DNA of 31,887 nt from CAYXSX01 sp964493095 (GTDB lineage Bacteria > Pseudomonadota > Alphaproteobacteria > Micavibrionales > Micavibrionaceae): NCBI GenBank assembly GCA_964493095.1, contig CAZBNG010000018.1, positions 1 to 31,887 on the forward strand, in the 5' to 3' direction. Positions within the stretch are counted from its first letter, which is position 1, and each line of letters begins with the position of its first letter. The notes below the pieces were generated by a model. The model saw only the letters and a list, made by a program, of their open reading frames with translations, was not told the DNA's origin and ran no database searches. This document shows, piece by piece, positions 1 through 7,337 of this stretch. Made by a program: the position numbers and the translations under genes.

Positions 1-1243
1 TGCCGCCGACGCGGTAGCCCGGAAGCTCGGAAATCATAAGCGTTTCCGCCGTAATGCCCTGCCCCGCGAACGCCGCGTCACCGTGCAGGATCAAAGGCAG
101 AACAGCGCCGGACTGCACCGCGTCGCGCTGGATCTGCTTGGCGCGCACCTTGCCGATCACCACCGGGTTCACAAACTCAAGGTGAGAGGGGTTGGCCGTC
201 AGGGACAGGTGAATGGTGTTACCGTCGAAATCCCGGTCCGATGACGTGCCCATGTGATATTTCACGTCGCCGGAGCCCAGAACGTCGTCGGGAACCGAGG
301 ATTGCCCCTGAAATTCGGCGAAAATGGCGGTATAGGGTTTGCCCATCACATTGGCCAGCACGTTCAGGCGGCCGCGGTGGGCCATGCCGATCACGATTTC
401 TTCCATGCCCAGTTGTCCGCCGCGTTTCATGATCTGCTCGATCGCGGGGATCAGCGCCTCGCCGCCGTCCAGACCGAAACGCTTGGTGCCGGTGTATTTC
501 TTATGCAGGAACTGCTCAAAATTTTCCGCCGAAATCAGGCGCTGCAAAATCGCACGCTTGCCGTTCACCGTGAAATCGGTTTTGTTGCGTGGCTCTTCGA
601 TACGCTGCTGTACCCATGATTTTTCCTCGGGATCGGCCAAATGCAGGAACTCAACGCCGATGGTGGAACAGTACGTCTGTTTAAGAGCCGTCGTGATCTC
701 CTCCAGCGTGGCATGTTCCAGCCCCAGAACGCCGTTCACAAAAATCGGACGGTCGTAATCTTCGGGGCCGAATCCGTAATGCGCGGGATCCAGCTCGGAA
801 TGGTATTCTTTCTCTTTCAGCTCCAGCGGATCAAGATCGGCGATCATATGCCCCCGTGCGCGGTACGCACGGATCAGCATCAGGGCGCGGATGGAATCCA
901 GCGTCGCGCGCTGCACGTCCTGCGGGCTCATCGTGTCATTGGCGCGCTTGCCGTAATTGACCGCGCCGCCCTCGACGATGGCGCCAACACCCGCTCCGCT
1001 GATATGCGCCCCGGCGCCCAGATGATCAAAACGGCGGGAGGATTTGCGGTTTTCCTCCGGCGTCCAGCTTGCGCCCGTCATTTCCTGAAGGAGCTCGATT
1101 TCGCTATCCTGCAGGCTTTCAAAAAATTCACGCCAGCTGGCATCGACGTTGGATGAATTGGAAAGATACTCCCCGTAAAGGTGAGCCACATATTCGGCGC
1201 TCATTCCGGTCAGGAATGTCTGGTTCTGAGCAGGTTGGGACAT
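1..1243 (-). CDS. sucA: 2-oxoglutarate dehydrogenase E1 component, N-terminal part (runs off window)
   Basis: This is the thiamine-diphosphate-dependent E1 subunit of the 2-oxoglutarate dehydrogenase complex, which decarboxylates 2-oxoglutarate in the TCA cycle. About 414 residues are visible from the ATG at 1243; the C-terminal half lies beyond position 1. The N-terminus has the E1o-type leader (FLTGMSAEYVAHLYGEY, the helix family that docks to E2). Further in are the family blocks GMAHRGRLNVLANV, HLSLTANPSHLE and VNPVVIGKVRAKQ. A Shine-Dalgarno-like AGAGGAT sits 5-6 bases before the ATG. It is the downstream member of the minus-strand mdh/sucC/sucD/sucA series; sucB would be expected beyond the window. 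The assignment is based on motif recognition and is secure. Confidence 0.96.
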   Translation of the reverse strand, partial: MSQPAQNQTFLTGMSAEYVAHLYGEYLSNSSNVDASWREFFESLQDSEIELLQEMTGASWTPEENRKSSRRFDHLGAGAHISGAGVGAIVEGGAVNYGKRANDTMSPQDVQRATLDSIRALMLIRAYRARGHMIADLDPLELKEKEYHSELDPAHYGFGPEDYDRPIFVNGVLGLEHATLEEITTALKQTYCSTIGVEFLHLADPEEKSWVQQRIEEPRNKTDFTVNGKRAILQRLISAENFEQFLHKKYTGTKRFGLDGGEALIPAIEQIMKRGGQLGMEEIVIGMAHRGRLNVLANVMGKPYTAIFAEFQGQSSVPDDVLGSGDVKYHMGTSSDRDFDGNTIHLSLTANPSHLEFVNPVVIGKVRAKQIQRDAVQSGAVLPLILHGDAAFAGQGITAETLMISELPGYRVGG

Positions 1244-1283
1244 GGTTATCCTCTATTAACGTTAGATTTTCAAATTTTGGGAT

Positions 1284-1844
1284 TTAGAAATAATGGGAAC
1301 CGAGCGATTTCGCAAGTGTAGAAAGCGCATGACGTTCCTGCGCGCTGATATTCAGGAACTCCTGCAACGATCGGTAAGGCCTTTTGCTCAGCGCCGCTTT
1401 CATTTTCCCCTTATAATAATTCATATAAATCAATGCTTTTTCCTTAAGAGGCATTGTCCGGTTATATTCCCGGAACGCCAGCGCCACCGCCTCTCCGATT
1501 TCCATGATATGCTGCTTAAAAGCGTTAAGCTCTTTGGGGTCGACGCGTTCCTCCAGCATATCGACCGCCAGACGGCACTGATCGGGAACACGATCCAGAT
1601 TGGCGCTCCAGCGCTCCCATTCTCCCTTGCGCGCCAGTGTCTCGCTCATCACGAACTGTACGACCTCGGAACCGAACACATCTTCCGTATAGCCGTTCAG
1701 GATGGAGGCCAGCGCCCGCATTTCCTTGTTTTCGGAATCTTCTCCACCCGTCTTGTCGCTTTCACTGACCCAAAGGCCGACGCGGTAAGGAAGGCTGACA
1801 ATAGCTTCGCGCTGGACTTTGGTCATCTGGTCGAGAAAGTTCAT
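1284..1844 (-). CDS. Uncharacterised protein next to sucA
   Basis: A predicted soluble protein of 186 residues from the ATG at 1844. An in-frame TTG at 1871 would add nine hydrophobic residues (MIIFIVPLA), but I prefer the ATG because the sequence then begins MNFLDQMTK. I see no signal peptide or membrane segment. It is largely helical and charged, with a LPYRVGLWVSESDKTGG segment near residue 20 and a Lys/Tyr-rich C-terminal half. It lies 40 bp upstream of sucA on the same strand, so it may be co-transcribed with it. I have a weak impression of similar proteins near TCA genes in other alphaproteobacteria, but I cannot name a family. Function unknown. Confidence 0.75.
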   Translation of the reverse strand: MNFLDQMTKVQREAIVSLPYRVGLWVSESDKTGGEDSENKEMRALASILNGYTEDVFGSEVVQFVMSETLARKGEWERWSANLDRVPDQCRLAVDMLEERVDPKELNAFKQHIMEIGEAVALAFREYNRTMPLKEKALIYMNYYKGKMKAALSKRPYRSLQEFLNISAQERHALSTLAKSLGSHYF

Positions 1845-1899
1845 AGCTAAAGGTACAATAAAAATAATCAACTCTCAAACTCTATAGCGGAACAAAAAA

Positions 1900-1928
1900 T
1901 TGACATAACAACACGGAGCTGCTAAAAC
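1900..1928 (+). promoter_or_regulatory. Sigma-70-like promoter for the 1965 membrane protein gene
   Basis: A perfect -35 hexamer TTGACA (1900-1905) is followed after 17 bases by TAAAAC (1923-1928), which matches the -10 consensus at four of six positions. Transcription would start near 1935, about 30 bases before the ATG at 1965. No clear Shine-Dalgarno precedes that ATG. Confidence 0.45.
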
Positions 1929-1964
1929 CGTCGCTTTAATTATACATAATAACAAGATTGGCTA

Positions 1965-2846
1965 ATGGCAACAACCGACGCTGAAGAACTTGAGAAAAAA
2001 CTAGCGCGCATATCCACTTTATGGCGATTGGTGACTGGCGGCACCACCTTTGACGCTGAGAGATGTGCGGCGGCGGGGCCCCTGCTTGACACCCTCCGTA
2101 AAATGGGCGTCGACCCCTCCGATATCGCGGATAGACCCGGTATTCTTTTAGTGAGCAAAGAAGAACTCGACAGCCTCAGGCGAGCTCTTTCAACAGTTTC
2201 TGATTGTCCGGAAACGCCAGGATCGGAAGCGGCCCTGATACAGGCGGCTACAGAATTAGCGGAAAGATATCAATCTCTGACACAAGAACTACGCTCGCTA
2301 AGCGCCCGGCCCAGCCCCGCTCCGTCACAATACCCTGAAATAGAAGCCATTCACCGGAGACACAGCATGTCGCGGCTAGAAGACGGAGCATTTATAATCG
2401 TTTTCACTCTACTATTAGGCGGCGGTCTTTCACTTCTATCGAATGAATTAGACTATAGTTACACAGCCTCTGTGCGGGCGGAAAAAATCCATGACACCGC
2501 TTTAACATTAACGGACCCCGGTCGCTGTGATTTAGGCGCTGAACCTATCGTAGACTGCGGTCAAAGAAGCATCCCGCCGACCCCTTTCACCGCCACATTT
2601 TCTGCCGCCAGCATGGGAACAACCCAAATACTTACGGCGAGGCTAACAAGGGATTCATATTTTAGTGACAAAGGAGAGCAATTTATCTGCGGTAGTGTAG
2701 GTCAATATGTCCTTACACCACCCTTGCAACCCGTCACCGAGCAGACATGGAGAGAGTTTGCACAGGCTATCCGCGCCGAGAATTGTCACGCCCCCACTCT
2801 TCCGCTTCCAACTCCCAGACCTTGGGAGCCCTCGCCAAAGCGTTAG
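1965..2846 (+). CDS. Uncharacterised single-pass membrane protein
   Basis: A 293-residue protein I do not recognise. Residues 1-135 are hydrophilic and charged, with Leu/Glu/Lys-rich helices at about 5-20 and 85-115 (possible coiled coil). A Pro/Ser-rich linker follows at 115-125. One hydrophobic segment at about 141-159 (AFIIVFTLLLGGGLSLL) is probably a membrane anchor. The remaining 130 residues contain several cysteines (in DPGRCDLG, VDCGQRS, FICGSVG and AENCHAP), which would suit disulfides in the periplasm. That suggests N-in/C-out topology. The tail is Pro-rich. The gene faces sucD across 53 bp and is one of the insertions in the TCA gene series. Function unknown. Confidence 0.75.
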   Translation: MATTDAEELEKKLARISTLWRLVTGGTTFDAERCAAAGPLLDTLRKMGVDPSDIADRPGILLVSKEELDSLRRALSTVSDCPETPGSEAALIQAATELAERYQSLTQELRSLSARPSPAPSQYPEIEAIHRRHSMSRLEDGAFIIVFTLLLGGGLSLLSNELDYSYTASVRAEKIHDTALTLTDPGRCDLGAEPIVDCGQRSIPPTPFTATFSAASMGTTQILTARLTRDSYFSDKGEQFICGSVGQYVLTPPLQPVTEQTWREFAQAIRAENCHAPTLPLPTPRPWEPSPKR

Positions 2847-2899
2847 GACCGCCATGCCGGAAAATACGCGGGGTTAACCTTGATGCTAGCCGGTAACGA

Positions 2900-3775
2900 C
2901 TAGGCCGCCAGCGCCTTAACGACCGCCTCGCCAAGACCAGCGGGGCTGTCTGACACAACGAATCCCGCTTCGCGCATGGCTTTCATCTTGGCGGGCGCTG
3001 TGTCATCGCCACCGGAGATAATCGCGCCGGCATGGCCCATACGTTTACCGGGAGGGGCCGTAGCGCCGGCAATAAAGCCCGCGATCGGCTTTTTCTTCGC
3101 CAGGTTTTTGTAGTATTCGCAAGCCTCAAGCTCTGCCGAGCCGCCGATCTCACCGATCATCAGGATGGCCTCGGTTTCGTCATCTTCCATGAACATTTTA
3201 ATGCAATCGATGAAATTCGTGCCGTTAACCGGGTCGCCGCCAATACCGATACAGGTGGACTGGCCAAGCCCGACAGCGCCCGTTTGCGCCACCGCTTCAT
3301 ATGTCAGCGTACCGGAGCGGGAAACGATGCCCACCTTGCCGCGCTTGTGAATATGGCCGGGCATAATGCCGATTTTGCATTCGCCGGGCGTGATAACGCC
3401 GGGGCAGTTAGGGCCGATCAGGCGGGTTCTGGCGCTCTCAAGGCGTTTTTTCACCTTCACCATGTCCAACACGGGAATACCCTCTGTAATACAGATCACA
3501 AGGTCAAGATCCGCATCGACCGCCTCAAGGATCGCGGCGGCGGCAAATGGCGGGGGAACGTAAATAACAGAAGCATTACAGCCTGTTTCGGCCTTGGCTT
3601 CGGCGACCGTATTAAAGACCGGAAGGCCCAGATGTGTCTGGCCGCCCTTCTTCGGGGTTACGCCGCCGACCATATTCGTTCCGTAGGCAATCGCCTGCTC
3701 GCTGTGGAAAGTGCCCTGCGCTCCCGTGAAGCCCTGGCAAATAACTTTGGTGTCCTTGTTAACGAGTACGGCCAT
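2900..3775 (-). CDS. sucD: Succinyl-CoA synthetase (ADP-forming) alpha subunit
   Basis: The alpha subunit binds CoA and carries the phosphohistidine intermediate; with SucC it interconverts succinyl-CoA and succinate with nucleotide phosphorylation. The 291 residues match the usual family length. The N-terminal CoA-binding Rossmann part is clear (VICQGFTGAQGTFHSEQAI, then GVTPKKGG). The ligase part contains IGPNCPGVITPGECKIGIMPG, and the active-site histidine is about residue 248 in GHAGAIISGG. GGAGA lies about 5 bases before the ATG at 3775. In typical alphaproteobacteria sucC and sucD are adjacent. Here they are separated by two plus-strand lysozyme-like genes (3941-5784), so sucD must have its own promoter in the 3776-3940 gap or depend on long read-through. 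Confidence 0.97.
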   Translation of the reverse strand: MAVLVNKDTKVICQGFTGAQGTFHSEQAIAYGTNMVGGVTPKKGGQTHLGLPVFNTVAEAKAETGCNASVIYVPPPFAAAAILEAVDADLDLVICITEGIPVLDMVKVKKRLESARTRLIGPNCPGVITPGECKIGIMPGHIHKRGKVGIVSRSGTLTYEAVAQTGAVGLGQSTCIGIGGDPVNGTNFIDCIKMFMEDDETEAILMIGEIGGSAELEACEYYKNLAKKKPIAGFIAGATAPPGKRMGHAGAIISGGDDTAPAKMKAMREAGFVVSDSPAGLGEAVVKALAA

Positions 3776-3878
3776 AATGTCTCCAATCCTTAATAGAATA
3801 ATTTGTCCCTGTTATAATCAATGCTGGCCCAAAATCAACAACAGAAGCCAAAAAACTCCACACTAATTATAAAAACCG

Positions 3879-3890
3879 CGTTCCGGAACG
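3879..3890. promoter_or_regulatory. 12-bp perfect palindrome in a divergent promoter region
   Basis: CGTTCCGGAACG is an exact palindrome in the 165-bp gap between the divergent sucD (minus) and the lytic-enzyme gene at 3941 (plus). Its size and place suit a dimeric regulator site, but no regulator is identified. Downstream on the plus strand is TATAGTAAAGG; AAAGG is a plausible ribosome binding site 8 bases before the ATG at 3941. Confidence 0.35.
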
Positions 3891-3940
3891 TTTTCACATC
3901 GCCTTTGTTGGCTATACACTTTATAGTAAAGGTTGAATAA

Positions 3941-4738
3941 ATGAGTTTGCCAAATGTCTTTTACACCGCCGCCGCCGGGGCGCTGGCCCTGCATCTTTCC
4001 ACGCAGGATGTGCAGGCATCGGTGCCCGCCTCCTATTATAAAATCGACGGCAAGACATTCACCGTTTCAGGACCTGTGCGCGATGCTCTTGCCGAAGCCG
4101 CGCAGAAAACAGGCATAACTTACGAAACACTGGTGGCTGTCTGCGGCATTGAAACCCAATGCGACCCGGGCAAAGTCAACAAAGACAGCAAATCCTGCGG
4201 GCTGTTCCAGCTAAACCCGGCCGTTGAAACGCTCTATCAGCTTTTACACGATCAAGGCGCGAAATACGGATACCGCGAAGAAGCGGGCTGGGTCGAACGT
4301 TATACCCGCAAGCACGATGCGAACGGCAATGTGGTATACGGTTACCGCCCCGTCAGTCATGCCGCCAGGGAAAAAGTGGCGGATTTATGTCTGAACCCGC
4401 GCTTCAACGCCCTGATGTACGGCGCTTATCTCGGACCGAAGATCAGGGATTTCAACAAATGGCTTGCCACGCGCAAAGCGACATTGGGCGAAACCCTTTT
4501 GATCACCCTTTTGGGGCGCTACGGCGCAAAACTTTTTATAAAAACCGCATGGAATGGCGCCCGCAACAATATATTGGTGGTTGATTTCTTTAGAGAACAC
4601 AAAAAGTATTTCCCCGGCGCAGCCTCCTCCAACCGCGGCTTTACGCACAATGAGCAAGGCGAAAGAATATCCGTAAAAAAGGCCTATGCGCAGTACCAGA
4701 ACATGAAACTTGTCGAAACCGCCCCTACCACGCAGTAA
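3941..4738 (+). CDS. Lysozyme-like (SLT-type) lytic transglycosylase, exported
   Basis: A predicted peptidoglycan-cleaving enzyme of 265 residues. The N-terminus has a hydrophobic stretch (residues 6-19) ending near VQA-S, probably a signal peptide although its positive region is weak. The lysozyme-like core has a candidate catalytic Glu71 in VCGIETQCDP and the substrate-groove motif SCGLFQLNP at about 85-93, the counterpart of the ARG(I/L)FQ motif of soluble lytic transglycosylases. Three cysteines (68, 74, 86) cluster around the active site and could form a disulfide. A later block, LGETLLITLLGRYGAKLF, resembles a segment shared with the products at 4792 and 10444. It is followed 53 bp later by another such gene. 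Substrate and cell-cycle role are not evident. Confidence 0.75.
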   Translation: MSLPNVFYTAAAGALALHLSTQDVQASVPASYYKIDGKTFTVSGPVRDALAEAAQKTGITYETLVAVCGIETQCDPGKVNKDSKSCGLFQLNPAVETLYQLLHDQGAKYGYREEAGWVERYTRKHDANGNVVYGYRPVSHAAREKVADLCLNPRFNALMYGAYLGPKIRDFNKWLATRKATLGETLLITLLGRYGAKLFIKTAWNGARNNILVVDFFREHKKYFPGAASSNRGFTHNEQGERISVKKAYAQYQNMKLVETAPTTQ

Positions 4739-4791
4739 CCCCTCTGAATTTTAACGGTAATTTCATATTTTTCCTGTTTAATCGGGAGGTT

Positions 4792-5784
4792 ATGAGTGAA
4801 AGGCAACACTGGTCGGATAAATCCCTTACAGGCTGTTTCCAAAAGGAAAGCAGCACAGAAATCTATGGAATCGGCCTCAGTCATGGAAGAGAGGTTATTT
4901 TCAACAGCGACAAGGCCATGCTGGCTTTTATCGACGAATTTTCTGAATTCATGAAAAAACCGCCTTTCGATGAAATCGATAACTACACGAAAAAAGAGGC
5001 GGAAGACCCTAAACTTTATATCCAGCGTATATCCCGCAGCATCCCGACCGCACTGGATATTTTCGCCTTTTCGAAATTCAGCCGCCTATCAACGAATTAC
5101 TGGATGGGCGCCGTCAAACGCGAGAGTTTCTTCGATCCTGAAAACGATGCCCCGAAAGCGGGAACTTACGGTCCGTTGCAAATTCAGGAAGCTTACTTCA
5201 CAGACGCCATAAAACATGTCAAAGACCCGTTCTGCCTTTTCGGTGACTATATAAAAAGAGCGCTTGACCCTGACATTCCCATGGAACAAAAGCTCATGGA
5301 TACCCGCGATCCGCTATGGGCCGCGGCTCTCAAGGACGGCTATGGCGAATATTACATGGCCAGACTGAAGCTTCCGCCCGACGAACGTTCCTTTTATCTC
5401 CTGCATCTGGGACCCGGCCACGCCCGCAGGATGGCACATGCGCTGGCTCACACACCCGACAAGCCTGTAAACAAAATTTTTGGGGAAAGCGCCTACGATC
5501 CTGACAATAAAGCTCTCATGATCAAAGACGACGGCAAATTCAAAACCGCGCGCGAATTCTGGAACGATCTTAGTAGCCCCGAACTTGGCATTCCCAGCGG
5601 CCCTATCGCCGATAAGGCACCGTGGACGCTGGAATACGCGCAGATCCGCCATGCGCTGCCTTCGGACGAAATCGGAATAGAAAAACCTCTGGAAGGGGCA
5701 GCGCGTGTAGCAGCCCTTGAGGCTACCGAACACGGTCATGAAATCAAAACGACCGCGCTCCCCCTTACCCCCGGTACAAAGTAG
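4792..5784 (+). CDS. Lysozyme-like (SLT-type) lytic transglycosylase without obvious signal peptide
   Basis: A 330-residue protein with a lysozyme-like core in its first half. The candidate catalytic Glu111 lies in MGAVKRESFFDP, followed by TYGPLQIQ (125-132), the equivalent of the GxxQ substrate motif. Residues 198-217 (ERSFYLLHLGPGHARRM) match the pattern (Y/L)LxHxLGxxxA also found in the SLT-like products at 3941 and 10444, so the three seem to belong to one broader family. Unlike those two, it starts with a hydrophilic N-terminus (MSERQHWSDK) and shows no signal peptide, so its route to the wall is unclear. GGGAGG ends only 2 bases before this ATG, which is closer than usual. It converges on sucC. 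Confidence 0.7.
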   Translation: MSERQHWSDKSLTGCFQKESSTEIYGIGLSHGREVIFNSDKAMLAFIDEFSEFMKKPPFDEIDNYTKKEAEDPKLYIQRISRSIPTALDIFAFSKFSRLSTNYWMGAVKRESFFDPENDAPKAGTYGPLQIQEAYFTDAIKHVKDPFCLFGDYIKRALDPDIPMEQKLMDTRDPLWAAALKDGYGEYYMARLKLPPDERSFYLLHLGPGHARRMAHALAHTPDKPVNKIFGESAYDPDNKALMIKDDGKFKTAREFWNDLSSPELGIPSGPIADKAPWTLEYAQIRHALPSDEIGIEKPLEGAARVAALEATEHGHEIKTTALPLTPGTK

Positions 5785-5793
5785 TAAAAGCGC

Positions 5794-5812
5794 CCAGGTT
5801 TAATCAACCCGG
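5794..5812. terminator. Possible bidirectional terminator between convergent genes
   Basis: CCAGGTT, a five-base loop, then AACCCGG forms a 7-bp stem with one G-T pair between the stop of the 4792 gene and the end of sucC. On the minus strand it is followed shortly by CGCTTTTA. The T-tract is short, so termination strength is doubtful. Confidence 0.4.
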
Positions 5813-5823
5813 ATTTATAGCCC

Positions 5824-7023
5824 TTAAGCCGCCATCGCCTGCTTGGTTGCCGCGACAACCTTTTGTGCCGCATCACGCAGGTCGTTGGCCGCGATAATGT
5901 CTAGGCCGGAGGAATTCAGGATCTTCTTGCCTTCCTCGACATTGGTGCCCTCAAGACGCACAACCAGCGGTACGGAGAGCTTTACTTCCTTCGCCGCGGC
6001 AATCACGCCCTTGGCGATAATGTCGCACTTCATAATGCCGCCGAAAATGTTCACAAGGATGCCCTTCACTTTCGGGTCGGAGAGGATGATTTTGAACGCT
6101 GCGGTTACTTTTTCCTCGTTCGCGCCGCCGCCCACATCAAGGAAGTTCGCAGGCTCGCCGCCATGCAGCTTGATAATGTCCATCGTCGCCATGGCAAGGC
6201 CCGCACCGTTGACCATACAGCCGATATTGCCATCCAGCGCCACATAGGAAAGTTCGTATTCATGGGCCTTGCGCTCGTTTTCATCCTCTTCGGATTCATC
6301 GCGCATCGCCGCCACTTCCGGCTGGCGGAACAGGGCGTTGTCGTCGAAATTCATCTTGGCATCCAGCGCCATTACCTCATCACCCACCAGGATCAACGGA
6401 TTGATCTCGATAATCGCCGCATCAAGGTCCAGATATGCCTTATAAAGGTTGGTAAACAGCGTTTTAGCGCTTTCTTTCGCGCCGCCGGAAAGACCCAGCG
6501 CATCGGCCAGCTTATCCGTATCCGCTTCTGTCACGCCCACATCGGGGTCGATCGCCACTTTCGCGATTTTCTCAGGGCTGTGCTCGGCTACTTCTTCAAT
6601 ATCCATGCCGCCTTCGGTGGAAACCATGAACGTCACGCGGCTTGTCGCGCGGTCCAGCAGGAGAGAACAGTAATACTCCTTTTCGATGTCCACGCCGTCC
6701 GTCACATACAGACGTTGCACTTCTTTGCCTTCCGGGCCGGTCTGCTTGGTCACCAGAACCTTGCCCATCATCGCTTCCGCGGCGGCCTGCACCTCTTCCT
6801 TCGTCTTGCACAGGCGCACCCCGCCCTTACCGGAAGGATTATCCGTGAAATGGCCCGCACCGCGCCCGCCGGCGTGAATTTGCGCTTTCACCACGTAAAG
6901 AGGCCCGGGAAGCTCGTCTACCGCCGCGACGGCTTCCTGCACGCTCATTGCCGGAATGCCCCCCGGCACCGCTACGCCGTATTTTTCGAGTAAACCTTTG
7001 GCCTGGTATTCATGGATATTCAT
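5824..7023 (-). CDS. sucC: Succinyl-CoA synthetase (ADP-forming) beta subunit
   Basis: The ATP-grasp beta subunit of succinyl-CoA synthetase, which binds nucleotide and succinate and works with SucD. At 399 residues it is close to the usual 388-400. Recognisable blocks are MNIHEYQAKGLLEKYGV at the N-terminus, KAQIHAGGRGAG at about residues 46-57 (ATP-grasp phosphate loop region), IIEINPLIL near the middle (metal/nucleotide site), GNIGCMVNGAGLAMATMD, GGEPANFLDVGGGA and FGGIMKCDIIAKG. GGAAAGAG upstream of the ATG at 7023 is a good ribosome binding site. On its minus strand no gene lies between it and mdh, but mdh has its own terminator and opposing genes intervene. It is therefore likely transcribed from the 7024-7337 gap. 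Confidence 0.97.
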   Translation of the reverse strand: MNIHEYQAKGLLEKYGVAVPGGIPAMSVQEAVAAVDELPGPLYVVKAQIHAGGRGAGHFTDNPSGKGGVRLCKTKEEVQAAAEAMMGKVLVTKQTGPEGKEVQRLYVTDGVDIEKEYYCSLLLDRATSRVTFMVSTEGGMDIEEVAEHSPEKIAKVAIDPDVGVTEADTDKLADALGLSGGAKESAKTLFTNLYKAYLDLDAAIIEINPLILVGDEVMALDAKMNFDDNALFRQPEVAAMRDESEEDENERKAHEYELSYVALDGNIGCMVNGAGLAMATMDIIKLHGGEPANFLDVGGGANEEKVTAAFKIILSDPKVKGILVNIFGGIMKCDIIAKGVIAAAKEVKLSVPLVVRLEGTNVEEGKKILNSSGLDIIAANDLRDAAQKVVAATKQAMAA

Positions 7024-7190
7024 CGTTATACGCTCTTTCCGTCATATGATTAAAAAATTGCAGGTGATTCCTACCACTCTTCCGCGATTTTGCAAACCGT
7101 AAAGCGAAAAAATCACACAAATCAAAACACCCGCCAGATACATAAAATTTTATTAAAATACAATACCTTGTATGCAAAAACCGCATAGAA

Positions 7191-7225
7191 AACGCCAAAC
7201 CGTTACTCCATACGGCTTTGGCGTT
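7191..7225. repeat. Long imperfect hairpin
   Basis: AACGCCAAACCGT (7191-7203), an 8-base spacer, then ACGGCTTTGGCGTT (7212-7225) pairs over 13 bp with a single bulged C. On the minus strand it is followed by TTCTATGCGGTTTTT, so it could end a short minus-strand transcript. It could equally be an operator or a leader structure for the divergent genes. No T-run follows on the plus strand. Confidence 0.45.
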
Positions 7226-7271
7226 AATCGCCCATTAAGATTTTCCCGCTAGAATTAAGGAAAATTAAGAA

Positions 7272-7287
7272 CCGTCTATTTAGACGG
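7272..7287. repeat. Small perfect inverted repeat
   Basis: CCGTCTA, TT, TAGACGG forms two 7-bp arms, 50 bp before the start of the coiled-coil gene at 7338. It may be an operator or a leader hairpin. No run of T follows. Confidence 0.4.
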
Positions 7288-7337
7288 CACAATCATGACG
7301 AAAGGTACGTCTTATTGAGGGTGATTAAGGTGTAAAA

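Larger units (their letters stand above)
7024..7337. other. 314-bp divergent intergenic region (sucC / coiled-coil gene)
   Basis: This AT-rich gap must hold promoters for sucC (minus) and the 7338 gene (plus). I see no open frame with coding character. It contains a strong imperfect hairpin (7191-7225), a small perfect hairpin (7272-7287) and, next to the plus-strand start, TTAAGGTG as a ribosome binding site. A minus-strand TTGCAT (plus 7172-7177), with A/T-rich sequence 17 bases further, could be the sucC promoter, but this is weak. Confidence 0.5.

Noticed and set aside
1284..1871. TTG at 1871 as start of the protein next to sucA
   Set aside because: It adds only a short hydrophobic stretch with no ribosome binding site; the ATG at 1844 is more natural, though neither has a strong signal.
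3032..3793. Plus-strand open frame of about 253 residues opposite sucD
   Set aside because: Antisense shadow of a clearly conserved gene; product is Arg/His-rich with no recognisable domain.
6163..6993. Plus-strand open frame of about 276 residues opposite sucC
   Set aside because: Antisense shadow of sucC, His/Arg-rich, no domain.
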